Assembly (NCBI GenBank): GCA_044507605.1
Contig: JBIQJI010000021.1
Coordinates: forward strand, 1 to 64,000
Source of the DNA: Thermopolyspora sp044507605
GTDB taxonomy: Bacteria > Actinomycetota > Actinomycetes > Streptosporangiales > Streptosporangiaceae
Reading direction: 5' to 3'
DNA length: 64,000 bases
How positions within the stretch are numbered: the stretch's first letter is position 1; the number at the start of each line of letters is the position of its first letter. The notes under the pieces are model-generated. The model had not been told where the DNA came from and did no database searches. It saw only the letters and a list, made by a program, of their open reading frames with translations. Of this stretch, positions 32,623-40,351 are shown piece after piece. The position numbers and the translations under genes were made by a program.

Positions 32623-33606
32623 GTGCGGCAACTGCACAAGACCTTTCAGGCGATCGAGGTCGGCGACGGCGGTGACGGGCGGTGGGCCGCCTACGCCCGG
32701 GCCCTGTGGCAGGAGATGGAGGGCCTGCTGACCGAGGAGGGCCGGACTCCAGAGGGCGCGGACCGGGTTCGGGCGCTGTTCCGTGCGCACATGCCGGAAC
32801 TGGTCCCGGTGCTGGACCGCCTGGCAGGCCAACTCGACCGGCCCGAGGCGGAAGTCTTCCTCACCCACGCGGCACTGCGGCCGTTCTCCCAGGCCTGCAC
32901 CCAGATCGGCCAGAACGGCACTCTGCTGCGCAACTATGACCTACGGCCCGATCAGTGCGAGGGGACCATCGTCTCCTCCTGCTTCCTGCGCCCCGTGATC
33001 GGGATGCAGGACATGCTATGGGGATTGCTGGACGGGATGAACGACGCCGGTCTCGCGATCTCGCTCACCTGGGGCGGACGTTCTGTCTACGGACGTGGCT
33101 TCGCCATTCTCATCCTCGTGCGCTACCTGCTGGAGACGTGCGACACCGTCGATGAGGCGGTCGACAGGCTGCGGTCCCTGCCGGTCGCCGTCCCCCAGAA
33201 CCTCACCCTTGTCGATCCCAAGAAGGCGATGACGGTGTTCGTGGGACCGGATATGCCGCCGACGACCGCACCGGACGCCTGCGCATCCAATCACCAGCAC
33301 CTGCCGGTGACCGACGAGCAGGAGCGGGCCATGCGGACGCAGGAGCGACTGCGCGCCATCCGCGCCGCGGGCGTCGACGTGGCGGCCATGCTCAAGCCTC
33401 CGCTGTATCGAACCGTCGACGAGCAGGGGGTCGGCACGCTCTACACGGCCCGCTACCGGCCCGCCGAGGGCCGGGTGACCTACTTCTGGCCCGGCGAGTC
33501 GTGGCAGCAGTCCTTCGCCGGCTTCGCACCCGGCTCCCGCACCGTGACCTTGCACCGGGCCGACCAGGACCACGTTGGACAATCGACTGGAAGGTCAAAT
33601 GGGTGA
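32623..33606 (+). CDS. C45-family autoproteolytic acyltransferase/hydrolase
   Basis: 327 residues related to isopenicillin-N N-acyltransferase and carcinine hydrolase, Ntn hydrolases that cut themselves to expose an N-terminal Cys. The expected site is RPFSQA/CTQIGQNG, giving Cys92, followed by LLRNYDL and LTWGGRSVYGRG. No signal peptide. GTG 32623 was chosen for its distance from GGAG (8 bases); GTG 32614 sits too close to AGGAGG. Substrate unknown; possible roles are amide hydrolysis or acyl transfer. Confidence 0.82.
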   Translation: MRQLHKTFQAIEVGDGGDGRWAAYARALWQEMEGLLTEEGRTPEGADRVRALFRAHMPELVPVLDRLAGQLDRPEAEVFLTHAALRPFSQACTQIGQNGTLLRNYDLRPDQCEGTIVSSCFLRPVIGMQDMLWGLLDGMNDAGLAISLTWGGRSVYGRGFAILILVRYLLETCDTVDEAVDRLRSLPVAVPQNLTLVDPKKAMTVFVGPDMPPTTAPDACASNHQHLPVTDEQERAMRTQERLRAIRAAGVDVAAMLKPPLYRTVDEQGVGTLYTARYRPAEGRVTYFWPGESWQQSFAGFAPGSRTVTLHRADQDHVGQSTGRSNG

Positions 33607-33684
33607 CTATTGTGGAATAGGTGAAATCCTATTCAGTCAAAGATTCGAGAGGATATTGCGGCGCGGGGTTGGAGCTGGATTTGG

Positions 33685-34065
33685 GTGTTCGACCCGGATG
33701 AAAAGTCGCCGCCTTTCGCGTACACCATCGGCTTCAAGGCTACGTTCGGGCACCCAGAGACGGTCGTTGCGGGGCTTCCCGAGGGAGTTTCCGAAGGCGT
33801 GCTGAACTCGGTGCGTGCTGAACTTGAAAGTGGGGCGTCATTCAGTGACGGGGACGTCCCGGATGGTGTTCTTGAGGCGTTCGCTGTGCGCTTTGCGGCA
33901 CTGCCAGTGGATGTGCTGTCCAACGTCCTCGCGCAGGCCGTTGAATTTTATGGCGGTCAGGATTTCCAGGCACTTCAACTGTATTGGCCGGATAGAGATG
34001 GGAATTTTCCAGGTGATGTGGATGCTCCTTTATGGCTGAAGGAACGGCAGCGCCTGGGGTCGTAA
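33685..34065 (+). CDS. DUF4262 protein, 5' end uncertain
   Basis: Homologous sequence (PPFAYTIGFKATFGHPETVV, then GGQDFQALQLYWPDRDGNFP) identifies DUF4262. Typical members begin 15-20 residues earlier, and those residues (IREDIAARGWSWIWVF) are present in frame back to about 33640. But the in-frame stop at 33622 leaves no ATG or GTG before GTG 33685. The start may use ATT 33631, or the 5' end is damaged. The gene is clearly less GC-rich than its neighbours, suggesting recent acquisition. Function unknown. Confidence 0.68.
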   Translation: MFDPDEKSPPFAYTIGFKATFGHPETVVAGLPEGVSEGVLNSVRAELESGASFSDGDVPDGVLEAFAVRFAALPVDVLSNVLAQAVEFYGGQDFQALQLYWPDRDGNFPGDVDAPLWLKERQRLGS

Positions 34066-34095
34066 CATCTCGTCCGGCTGAGGGCGGTTGAACGG

Positions 34096-34125
34096 CGCCG
34101 CCCGGCTTTGCTGGGCCGGGCGGCG
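34096..34125. terminator. Bidirectional terminator between DUF4262 and MaoC genes
   Basis: Perfect 11-bp stem (CGCCGCCCGGC, 34096-34106; GCCGGGCGGCG, 34115-34125) with an 8-base loop, in the 65-base convergent gap. Confidence 0.68.
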
Positions 34126-34130
34126 ACGGG

Positions 34131-34610
34131 TCAGAGGTATTCGCGGAGCAGGATGGTGGCGACGCAGCAGGGTTTGGGGCTGTTCTCCACCTCGAAGGTG
34201 AGGGTCACGGTCAGCTGGACGCCGCCGGGGACCTCCTTGACCGCGTCGACCTGGGCGCCGCAGCGGAGGCGGGAGCCGACCGGGACCGGGGACGGGAAAC
34301 GGACCTTTTCGCAGCCGTAGTTGACGCCCATGGAGAAGCCCTTGATGGTCATCAGCTGCGGCAGGAACACCGGTGTGAGCGACAGCGTGAGGTAGCCGTG
34401 GGCGATGGTGCCGCCGAAGGGGCCGGTTTTCGCGCGGTCGGGGTCGACGTGGATCCACTGGTGGTCGCCGGTCGCGTCGGCGAACCGGTTCACCTGGTCC
34501 TGGGTGATCTCCATGTACGGCGTGTAGCCGAGGTGGCGGCCCGCCAGGGCCAGTACCCCTTCGACTCCTGTCACCGTGATGGGGGCCGGGGCGCTGGTGG
34601 GTGTGGTCAT
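34131..34610 (-). CDS. MaoC-like hydratase/dehydratase (set A)
   Basis: 159 residues, hot-dog fold. The hydratase-2 motif is intact: FADATGDHQWIHVDP, then FGGTIAHGYLTLSL (Asp and His catalytic pair). It should hydrate or dehydrate a 2-enoyl-CoA/3-hydroxyacyl-CoA. ATG 34610 overlaps the ligase stop (ATGA). It closely resembles the protein at 53645 over most of its length, one of several paralogue pairs between the two acyl-CoA sets. Last gene of the minus-strand operon SDR-amidohydrolase-ligase-MaoC. Confidence 0.88.
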   Translation of the reverse strand: MTTPTSAPAPITVTGVEGVLALAGRHLGYTPYMEITQDQVNRFADATGDHQWIHVDPDRAKTGPFGGTIAHGYLTLSLTPVFLPQLMTIKGFSMGVNYGCEKVRFPSPVPVGSRLRCGAQVDAVKEVPGGVQLTVTLTFEVENSPKPCCVATILLREYL

Positions 34611-36265
34611 GGTTCTCCTTGTCCGGACGCCGGTGCCTGCGCGGTGGCCTTCTCGGCGGTCGTGCGGGCCCAGCGCAGGTCGGCTTTGCCGGCAGGGCTG
34701 CGGCGCAGTTCGGGGACGACGACGACTTCGCGCGGGGCCTTGTAGCGGGCGAGCCGGGAGCCGACGTGGTCGCGCAGCTCCTCCGTGCCGGGCGGGTCTT
34801 CGGGCGAGGTGGGGGCGACGACGGCGACGATGCGGCTGCCCCACAGTTTGTCGGGCACCCCGACGACGAACACGTCGTCGACTTTGGGGTGGTCGAGCAG
34901 GACCTGTTCGACCTCCTCGGCGAACACCTTCTCCCCGCCGGTGTTGATCACGCGGCTGCTGCGGCCGTGGAAGACGAGCGACCCGTCGGCTTCGATGCTG
35001 GCCATGTCGCCGGGGACGCAGTAGCGCCGCCCGCCGACGTACCGGAACGTCTGCGCCGTCTTGTCCGGGTCGCCCTGGTAGGCGATGTCGTCGTCGGACG
35101 GCGCGGCGAGGACGCCCACCTCGCCCGAGCCCGGCACCACGTCGCGGCCGTCCTCGGTGAGCACCCGCGCGCCGGGGAACAGCTCGAACCGGGAGGTCAC
35201 CGCGTGTTCGCCGCGGCGCGTCAGCGAGAGGGCGAACGGGCCGCCTTCGGAGGCGGCGACCACGTCCCGGCAGATGAAGTCGCCGTGGCGGAGCAGCCGC
35301 TCCTTGACGTCGGCGCTCCAGGTCACCCCGACGCTGAGGATCCACTCCAGGCTGGACAGGTCGTACGGTTCGCCGCGCTCGGCGGCGGCGTCGAGCGCGT
35401 CGGCGAGAGGGCGGGCGAAGGCGTCGCCGACGAGCGCCACCACCGTCACGTGATGCTCGCCGACGAGCCGGGCCAGCTCGTCGGGCCGGTACGACCGGGA
35501 GGTCAGGTAGACGACCGTGCCGCCGGCCAGCAGCGCGCCGAGGGTGCCGTACATGCCGGTGCCGTGGATCAGCGGCGGCGCGGGCAGCGTCACCATGGGC
35601 GGCCGGCGGTCGCGCAGCTCGGTGACGATCCGGGTCAGTTCGGCGAGCGATTTCGGCTGGGGGATGCCGAGCAGGCCGAACCCGTTCGGCGACGCCGCCC
35701 CGTACACCCAGGAGTGTGTGGCCAGCACGCCTTTGGGGGAGCCGGTGGTGCCGCCGGTGTACATGAGCCAGTGGCCGGGCTCGCGGGCCGTGCGGGGCAG
35801 CGGGTCGGCGGCCAGGGCGGTGGCGTACGGGACCGCGCCGGCCGGGCCGCCGCCGTCCGGAGCGTCCGGCGCGCGGAGGCGCACCAGGGTGCGGAGGCGG
35901 GGCAGGGCGGCCATGATGGCGGTGACGCGTTCGTCGAGGGACGAGTCGAAGATCAGGGCCTCGGCGCCGGCGTCGGCCAGCACCTCGATGAGTTCGGTCT
36001 CGCGGTAGCGGTAGTTGACGTTCACCGGGACGGCGTTCAGTTTGAGCGCGGCGAAGACGATCTCGACGTGCTCGATGCCGTTGTAGAGCGCGATCGCGAC
36101 CCGGGTCTCCGGGCCGACCCCGCACTGCGTCAGGTACGCCGCGAGGCGCGCGGCCCGCTCGTCCAGTTCGGTGTAGCTCACCGACCGGTCGGCGTGGACG
36201 ACCGCCGTCCGGTCGCCCATCAGGTCTGCCACGGCCTCCAGGGCGGTGGCGAGGTTCTCCTGCAT
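34607..36265 (-). CDS. AMP-dependent acyl-CoA synthetase (set A)
   Basis: 552 residues of the ANL superfamily, activating a carboxylate to its CoA ester through an acyl-adenylate. Motifs: MYTGGTTGSPKGVLATHSW (A3 P-loop), YVGGRRYCVPGDMASIEADG (A7) and GEKVFAEEVEQVL (A8), with C-terminal PAGKADLRW holding the conserved Lys. Comparable to fadD3/fadD17-type ligases of steroid or ring degradation by length and motifs, but substrate unassigned. It follows the amidohydrolase by 13 bases and overlaps the MaoC start. Confidence 0.9.
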   Translation of the reverse strand: MQENLATALEAVADLMGDRTAVVHADRSVSYTELDERAARLAAYLTQCGVGPETRVAIALYNGIEHVEIVFAALKLNAVPVNVNYRYRETELIEVLADAGAEALIFDSSLDERVTAIMAALPRLRTLVRLRAPDAPDGGGPAGAVPYATALAADPLPRTAREPGHWLMYTGGTTGSPKGVLATHSWVYGAASPNGFGLLGIPQPKSLAELTRIVTELRDRRPPMVTLPAPPLIHGTGMYGTLGALLAGGTVVYLTSRSYRPDELARLVGEHHVTVVALVGDAFARPLADALDAAAERGEPYDLSSLEWILSVGVTWSADVKERLLRHGDFICRDVVAASEGGPFALSLTRRGEHAVTSRFELFPGARVLTEDGRDVVPGSGEVGVLAAPSDDDIAYQGDPDKTAQTFRYVGGRRYCVPGDMASIEADGSLVFHGRSSRVINTGGEKVFAEEVEQVLLDHPKVDDVFVVGVPDKLWGSRIVAVVAPTSPEDPPGTEELRDHVGSRLARYKAPREVVVVPELRRSPAGKADLRWARTTAEKATAQAPASGQGEP

Positions 36266-36278
36266 GGCGGGTCCTTCC

Positions 36279-37208
36279 TCAGCGGGCGCCGTCGGGAGGG
36301 GTCGGGGCGAGCCCGAGCAGCCGCGCCGCGTTGTCCTTGAGGATCAGGGGGCGGGCCTCGGGCCTGATGTCGATGGTGTCGAGGTCGCGCAGCCACCGGT
36401 CCGGTGTGATCACCGGGAAGTCGGAGCCGAACAGCACCTTCTTACGTAGCAGCGTATTGGCGTAGTGGACGAGCTGGGGCGGGAAGTATTTCGGCGACCA
36501 GCCCGACAGGTCGATGTAGACCTGCGGCTTGTGGGTGGCGACGGCCAGCGCCTCGTCCTGCCAGGGGAACGACGGATGCGCCAAGATGATCTTCATGTCG
36601 GGGAAGTCGGCGGCCACGTCGTCGATGTGCATGGGGTTGGCGTACTTCAACCGGATCCCGCCACCCCCGGGCATGCCCGCGCCCACCCCGGTCTGCCCGG
36701 TGTGGAACAGCGCGATCAGGCCGTGCTCGGCGATCACCTCGTAGAGCGGGTACGCCGCCCGGTCGTTGGGGAAGAACGCCTGGGTGCTCGGGTGGAACTT
36801 GAAGCCCCGCACCCCGTAGTCCTCGATCAGCCGCCGCGCGATCTTCACCCCGGCCTCGCCGCGCGCCGGGTCGACGCTCGCGAACGGGATCAGCACGTCG
36901 GCGTGCTCGGCGGCCAGCTCGGCGATCTCCTCGTTGGACGGCACCATCGGCCCGTGCGGCGGCGCCTGGTCGACGCCGAACACCACGGCCGCCATGTGGC
37001 GTTCACGGTAGTAGGCGGCGAGCTCCGGCACCGTGTAGCCGGTGAACCCATCGGCGCCGAAGTAGTCCGACATCGCCTTTTCCACCTCGCTGGAGCCCTC
37101 GCGAGGCCGGTCGCGTACGGAGCGGTGCACGTGCGTGTGCACGTCGATCGCGATCAGCGCGTCGAGGTCCATGGCGGGGCTTGCGGTGGGCGGCGCGGCG
37201 TCGCTCAT
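36279..37208 (-). CDS. Amidohydrolase-2 family protein
   Basis: 309 residues, TIM-barrel metal enzyme. Visible ligands: DVHTHVH near the N-terminus, FKFHPSTQ, ALFHTGQTG, ILAHPSFPW and the catalytic Asp in LFGSDFPV. The family includes decarboxylases of aromatic acids (ACMSD type) and lactone hydrolases, so ring-cleavage product processing is possible. ATG 37208 overlaps the SDR stop (ATGA). It sits between SDR and ligase, suggesting one pathway. Confidence 0.88.
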   Translation of the reverse strand: MSDAAPPTASPAMDLDALIAIDVHTHVHRSVRDRPREGSSEVEKAMSDYFGADGFTGYTVPELAAYYRERHMAAVVFGVDQAPPHGPMVPSNEEIAELAAEHADVLIPFASVDPARGEAGVKIARRLIEDYGVRGFKFHPSTQAFFPNDRAAYPLYEVIAEHGLIALFHTGQTGVGAGMPGGGGIRLKYANPMHIDDVAADFPDMKIILAHPSFPWQDEALAVATHKPQVYIDLSGWSPKYFPPQLVHYANTLLRKKVLFGSDFPVITPDRWLRDLDTIDIRPEARPLILKDNAARLLGLAPTPPDGAR

Positions 37209-38143
37209 CGGCCCGTTCCCTCCGCGCCGGCCGCGGGCCCGTCCTCCGGCGGGGCGGGCGGCGGCTGGCGGAACTCCTGCAGGTGCTGCTGGAGGGTGCC
37301 CGGGAACATCTCGGCGATGCCGTCGGCCGTCCAGCCGCCGTCGTGCACCGCCACGGCCACCTCGGCCGGATGCGACCAGATGGCGATGCGGTCGCCGCCC
37401 GCGCCGATGCACTGGCCGGTGATGCCGGCGGCGGCGTCGGAGGCCAGGAACACCACCAGCGGCGCCACGTCGTCGCACGTGCCGAGGCCCGAGCGGCGCA
37501 AGCGGGGCGGGATGGGACGGCCCGCCTCGGCCGCCTCGACGAGCGGGGCCATGCCGGGAATGGTGGCGACCATCCGGGTCAGCGCCACGGGGATCACGGC
37601 GTTCACGGTGATGCCGTACCGCTCGGTCTCCACCGCCCAGGTGCGCACGAGCCCGGCGATGCCCGCCTTGGCCGCCGAATAGTTGGTCTGCCCGAAACTC
37701 GCCCGCTGCCCCGCCGGCGAGCCGACGAGGATGAGCCGCCCGCCTCCGCCCTGCTCGCGGAACCGGGCCACGGCGGCGCGGCCGCAGGTGAACGTGCCGC
37801 GCAGGTGGGTGGTGATGACCGTGTCGAAGTCGTCGTCGGTCATCTTGGTCAGGGTGCGGTCGCGCAGCACCCCGGCGTTCGTCACCATCACGTCGAGCCG
37901 GCCGAACTCGGCGACGGCCCGGGCCACCAGCGCGTCGGCGCTCTCGGCGGTGCCCACGGCGCGGACCTCGGCGACGGCCGAGCCGCCGGCGTCCGTAATC
38001 TCCTTCACGGTCGCCTCGGCGGCGTCCCGGTCGACGTCGTTGACCACGACGCCGGCGCCGGACGCGGCCAGCGCCTTGGCGTACGAGCGGCCGAGTCCGC
38101 GTCCGGCCCCCGTCACGACCGCCGATCTGCCCTCAAGCCGCAT
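37205..38143 (-). CDS. Short-chain dehydrogenase/reductase (set A)
   Basis: 312 residues. Rossmann motif TGAGRGLG with acidic NDVD (NAD-type), NAG in VTNAG, catalytic Ser in VGSPAGQR and YSAAK. The C-terminal extension (CIGAGGDRIAIWSHP) is shared with the SDR at 52683, marking them as paralogues resembling the dehydrogenase part of peroxisomal multifunctional enzymes. Likely oxidises a 3-hydroxyacyl-CoA. ATG 38143 has AAAGGA seven bases upstream. First gene of the minus operon, with a good promoter at 38195-38223. Confidence 0.9.
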   Translation of the reverse strand: MRLEGRSAVVTGAGRGLGRSYAKALAASGAGVVVNDVDRDAAEATVKEITDAGGSAVAEVRAVGTAESADALVARAVAEFGRLDVMVTNAGVLRDRTLTKMTDDDFDTVITTHLRGTFTCGRAAVARFREQGGGGRLILVGSPAGQRASFGQTNYSAAKAGIAGLVRTWAVETERYGITVNAVIPVALTRMVATIPGMAPLVEAAEAGRPIPPRLRRSGLGTCDDVAPLVVFLASDAAAGITGQCIGAGGDRIAIWSHPAEVAVAVHDGGWTADGIAEMFPGTLQQHLQEFRQPPPAPPEDGPAAGAEGTGR

Positions 38144-38194
38144 GCGCATGTCCTTTCTTGGTGTCCCCTTGACTTGCACCCACCAATGCCCCGG

Positions 38195-38223
38195 ACATTA
38201 GATAAACTCTCGACGGCCGTCAA
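38195..38223 (-). promoter_or_regulatory. Promoter of the set A operon
   Basis: On the minus strand, -35 TTGACG (38218-38223), 17-base spacer, -10 TAATGT (38195-38200), about 50 bases before the SDR start. The spacer contains GCCGTCGA, overlapping a GACGGCCGTC palindrome that could be a PaaX or other operator. Confidence 0.6.
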
Positions 38224-38306
38224 CCATCTGTCGCATCTCGTGGAAGGCGGGCCGGAGTTGTACGGTGCGGGGTGAGGCCGGCCCGAGGCGGACGTGGGGA
38301 GAGCAC

Positions 38307-39158
38307 GTGACGGAGACCGTGGACCAGCTGAAGCCGGGCGCCGGCGGCAGGCGCACGACCATCCGGCCGCAGACGTACGTCCTCACCTTCTGCGGGTTCC
38401 ACCTGCTCGGCAAAGACGAGGCCGTGTCCACCGGCGCCTTCGTCGACGTGCTGCGCAGGGTCGGCATCGCCGCGCACGCCGCCCGCTCCACGCTCACCCG
38501 CATGGCCGACCGCGGGCTGCTGGAACGGCACCGCCGAGGCAAGAAGATCTATCTGGGCCTCACCCCGCGCGCCACCGCCATCCTGGAGGAGGGCGGCACC
38601 CGCAGCTGGCAGACCCCCGTGAACCGCGACTGGGACGGCCGCTGGACCCTGCTCGCGTTCTCCCTGCCCGAAACCCGGCGCGGCGACCGCCATCTGCTGA
38701 GGTCACGGCTGGTGTGGGCCAGGTTCGGGCTCCTGCAGAACGGCATGTGGATCGCCGCCTCCGACGTCGACGTGCCCCAGCTGCTCGACGGCCTCGACGT
38801 GCTCGACGACGTCACCGCCTTCCAGGCGACGTCCCTGCCGCCGAGCAAGGCCGCCCAGCTGATCGACCGGGCCTGGGACCTGGCGGAGCTGCGGCGCGGC
38901 TACGAGGAGTTCCTGGCCCGCTGGGACCGCCCCGACCCAGTGCCCGAGGCCGACGACGACCTGGCCCGGCAGATGTACCTGGCCGGCGAGTGGCTGCACC
39001 TGGTGCGCGGGGACCCCCGGCTCCCCATCGAACACCTGCCCGCCGACTGGCCGGCGGTGCGCGCCGAACACGTCGCACTGCGCCTGCGCGCCGCCTACCG
39101 GGACGGCGCCCAGCACGTGGTCGACACGATGCTCGACCGCATCTCGCTGCGCCCTTGA
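38307..39158 (+). CDS. PaaX-family transcriptional regulator (set A)
   Basis: 283 residues. N-terminal winged helix (GIAAHAARSTLTRMADRGLL, then ERHRRGKKIYLGLTP), central PaaX domain (RDWDGRWTLLAFSLPE, RHLLRSRLVWARFGLLQNGM) and C-terminal PaaX-C (FLARWDRPDP). PaaX represses phenylacetate degradation in E. coli and responds to acyl-CoA; actinobacterial relatives control varied acyl-CoA pathways. GTG 38307 has GGGGAGAG upstream. Divergent from the set A operon, hence its likely repressor. Confidence 0.88.
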   Translation: MTETVDQLKPGAGGRRTTIRPQTYVLTFCGFHLLGKDEAVSTGAFVDVLRRVGIAAHAARSTLTRMADRGLLERHRRGKKIYLGLTPRATAILEEGGTRSWQTPVNRDWDGRWTLLAFSLPETRRGDRHLLRSRLVWARFGLLQNGMWIAASDVDVPQLLDGLDVLDDVTAFQATSLPPSKAAQLIDRAWDLAELRRGYEEFLARWDRPDPVPEADDDLARQMYLAGEWLHLVRGDPRLPIEHLPADWPAVRAEHVALRLRAAYRDGAQHVVDTMLDRISLRP

Positions 39159-39408
39159 CGATAGTCATACTCCTGACGCCCGTTGCCGATAAGCCCAAAA
39201 CCCACCGTTCACCGCCCCCCATCACCGCGCGCCGCCCGCCCACCTCCCGGCGGCCGACCCCGGCGGCGCCGCCGCACCTTGCGGCCACCGCCACCACACG
39301 CTCTTCCGCGCGTCGGCTCGAAGAGATTCAGCGGATGCGCGACCCGCCGAGGCTCGGGCCGGAGACTGCTACATCGAGGCGTCCGGGGCGGCGCTGCAGA
39401 ATGGGCGG

Positions 39409-40248
39409 GTGGATCTCGATATTGCGGCGGTATGTGCTGAGTTCGGGCTGGGCTTGGCGGTGACCCGGGGGATTCGGGTGGCCGGGTATTACCACAACGA
39501 GGTGTGGCGGGTCGACACGATCACCGGGGCGTATGCGGTCAAGCGGCTGCCGCCGGCGGCTGCGCCTGCCGTCGAGGTCGAGGTGAACGCGTTGCGGGCC
39601 GGGGTGCCGGTGGCCGAGCCCGTCGCGTCGGCCGGCAGCGGGGCGTATGTGGTGCCTCTGGGGGACGGGGCGGTGCGGGTGCATCGGTGGCTTGCGGGGA
39701 AGGCGCCCGGGCTCGACGATCTCACTCCTGGGCTGGCCGCCCGGATGGGGGAGCTGGTGGCGGCCGTGCACGCGGCCGGGCGGGGGGACGCCGTTGCGGA
39801 GCCGCCGCCGGACCGTCCGTTCGCCGGTTCGCCTGACGGGCTGGACGGTCTTGTGGCCGCGACGGCGCGGCCGGACGGGGCGGGGACGTGGACGATGTCG
39901 CACGGGGATCTGCATCCGAAGAACGTGCTGCTGCGGGGCGACGGTGACCTGGCGATCATCGACTGGGATACGGCGGGTCCGTACGTCGCCGAGCAGGAGG
40001 CCGCCGGGATGGCGCTGGACTGGGCGGCCCGGCTCGACGGGAGTGTGGACGTCGAACGGTTCGACGCCGCCGTGGACGGTTATCGCCGGGCCGGGGGGAG
40101 TGTTCCGGCGGAGGCGTGGGTGTTCGGGGGATGGGTGCGGGGGTACCTGGGCTTTCTGGACGGGGCCGGGCGGAGCGAGCCCACCGGCACGCTCGCCCGG
40201 CTGCGCTGGGTGGCGGCCAACCTCGATGCGCTGACGCGCCGTCTTTGA
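39409..40248 (+). CDS. Aminoglycoside-phosphotransferase-fold kinase
   Basis: 279 residues. Kinase-like fold with GYYHNEVWRVDT, AVKRL (ATP Lys), catalytic loop SHGDLHPKNVLL and metal-binding IIDWDTAG. Substrate could be a sugar, choline, homoserine or antibiotic; the sequence does not decide. GTG 39409 follows GGGCGG. A 250-base low-complexity gap precedes it. Confidence 0.85.
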   Translation: MDLDIAAVCAEFGLGLAVTRGIRVAGYYHNEVWRVDTITGAYAVKRLPPAAAPAVEVEVNALRAGVPVAEPVASAGSGAYVVPLGDGAVRVHRWLAGKAPGLDDLTPGLAARMGELVAAVHAAGRGDAVAEPPPDRPFAGSPDGLDGLVAATARPDGAGTWTMSHGDLHPKNVLLRGDGDLAIIDWDTAGPYVAEQEAAGMALDWAARLDGSVDVERFDAAVDGYRRAGGSVPAEAWVFGGWVRGYLGFLDGAGRSEPTGTLARLRWVAANLDALTRRL

Positions 40249-40351
40249 CGGGGCGGCCCGGGTCGATGCGCCGGGCGATGCCGGAGCCGCCTGGACCGTT
40301 CGGCGTCGCTGATGGGGCGGTCGCGGTCCGCCGGCTTGCGGGCGCCTGTGG

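Noticed and set aside
34611..36125. Alternative minus-strand frame joining the MaoC gene to sequence upstream
   Set aside because: Upstream part is an Arg/Pro-rich shadow of the acyl-CoA ligase; the MaoC gene starts at ATG 34610 on an ATGA overlap.
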